From assembly GCF_000344685.1 (NCBI RefSeq), contig NW_006920412.1, forward strand, positions 1,221,030 to 1,239,879: 18,850 nucleotides of DNA. Direction: 5' to 3'. Position 1 is the first letter of the stretch; each line of letters starts with the position of its first letter. Of this stretch, positions 18,486 to 18,850 are shown one piece after another. The DNA is from Gloeophyllum trabeum ATCC 11539. Lineage: Eukaryota > Basidiomycota > Agaricomycetes > Gloeophyllales > Gloeophyllaceae. The notes under the pieces were generated by a model. That model had not been told where the DNA came from. It did not search any database and saw only the letters and a program-made list of their open reading frames with translations. Both the position numbers and the translations under genes were made by a program.

Positions 18486-18850
18486 GTACATAGTTTGAAG
18501 TGACACCAAAGTTGTGCTCAATTAGTGTCTGTTTTGGGTGCCGTATCGACCGATAAAGCCTATTCTGTACCATGATAGGCTCCAGCGCATATTGATAATA
18601 ATCCATTCCCCCCATGGGCTGGTAGAAGTAATGAGTAGCAATACATATATGTTTTTAAGCTATATTGAGGTATGCTGCCGAGCGTGGTGTCTTTAAAATG
18701 AGCTCTGAAGGGTAGAGCTTCAACATGTTCCCCTTTTGGGACAGCCAGAGCTGCAGATGTCAGCAGCATGTACCGAACGAAGTTAATGCTCCTACAGCGG
18801 AAAGAGGGCGACCAAAAATCTAGAGACTACTCAAGTTGCATCAGGACCAG
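18486..18850. other. Unassigned right end
   Basis: These 365 bp would be intron plus later exons if the frame at 18417 is real. Small open frames on both strands have no recognisable motif. AT-rich stretches near 18640-18670 do not look coding. Confidence 0.3.

Noticed and set aside
18560..18769. 69-codon minus-strand frame at the right end
   Set aside because: No motif and no conserved context; length is expected by chance.

Overview
The window is nuclear DNA from a filamentous basidiomycete, most likely an Agaricomycete. Genes are packed about 200 bp apart and broken by many introns of roughly 48-67 nt with GT(R)NGT-type donors and YAG acceptors. The encoded proteins (Rad54, Rlp24, Atg2, a LisH-CTLH-CRA protein) match fungal families. 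Gene models were assembled by hand by splicing reading frames at GT/GC-AG sites and checking codon phase across each junction; no alignment was run.

Left, conserved block (1-12693). RAD54 (minus strand, 3' end off the window) is divergent from RLP24 (plus), sharing a 210-bp promoter with an MluI cell-cycle box and a CACGTG box. RLP24 is tail-to-tail with ATG2 (minus, 14 exons, about 2,419 aa, with a very long Ser/Pro-rich insertion). ATG2 is divergent from a SPRY-less LisH-CTLH-CRA gene resembling the RanBPM/Gid1 scaffold of the GID/CTLH ubiquitin ligase, across a 206-bp promoter that also has a CACGTG box. These are housekeeping functions (recombinational repair, 60S ribosome assembly, autophagy, ubiquitin ligase) with no obvious joint pathway.

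Right, fast-evolving block (about 13042-17772). Three head-to-tail copies of one small kinase-like gene lie on the minus strand. Each has three exons, a glycine-rich loop, an HGD catalytic loop and a DFD metal-binding motif, and ends only about 34 residues after DFD. Copies B (14545-15686) and C (16673-17772) are intact, with second exons of identical length. Copy A (13042-14125) is a pseudogene with indels, stop codons and an altered catalytic loop. Intergenic DNA was duplicated with the genes: upstream of A and B lies the same 12-bp palindrome CGTGACGTCACG. The spacer between B and C additionally holds a 546-bp non-autonomous transposon with terminal inverted repeats and an 8-bp target duplication, hAT-like. 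The paralogous spacer between A and B keeps the empty site.

Right end (17773-18850). Mostly non-coding, with small hairpins and a possible first exon of a plus-strand gene at 18417, just downstream of a third CACGTG box.

Nothing here is a defence or metabolic island. The most novel material is the tandem kinase-like family and the dated transposon insertion within it.
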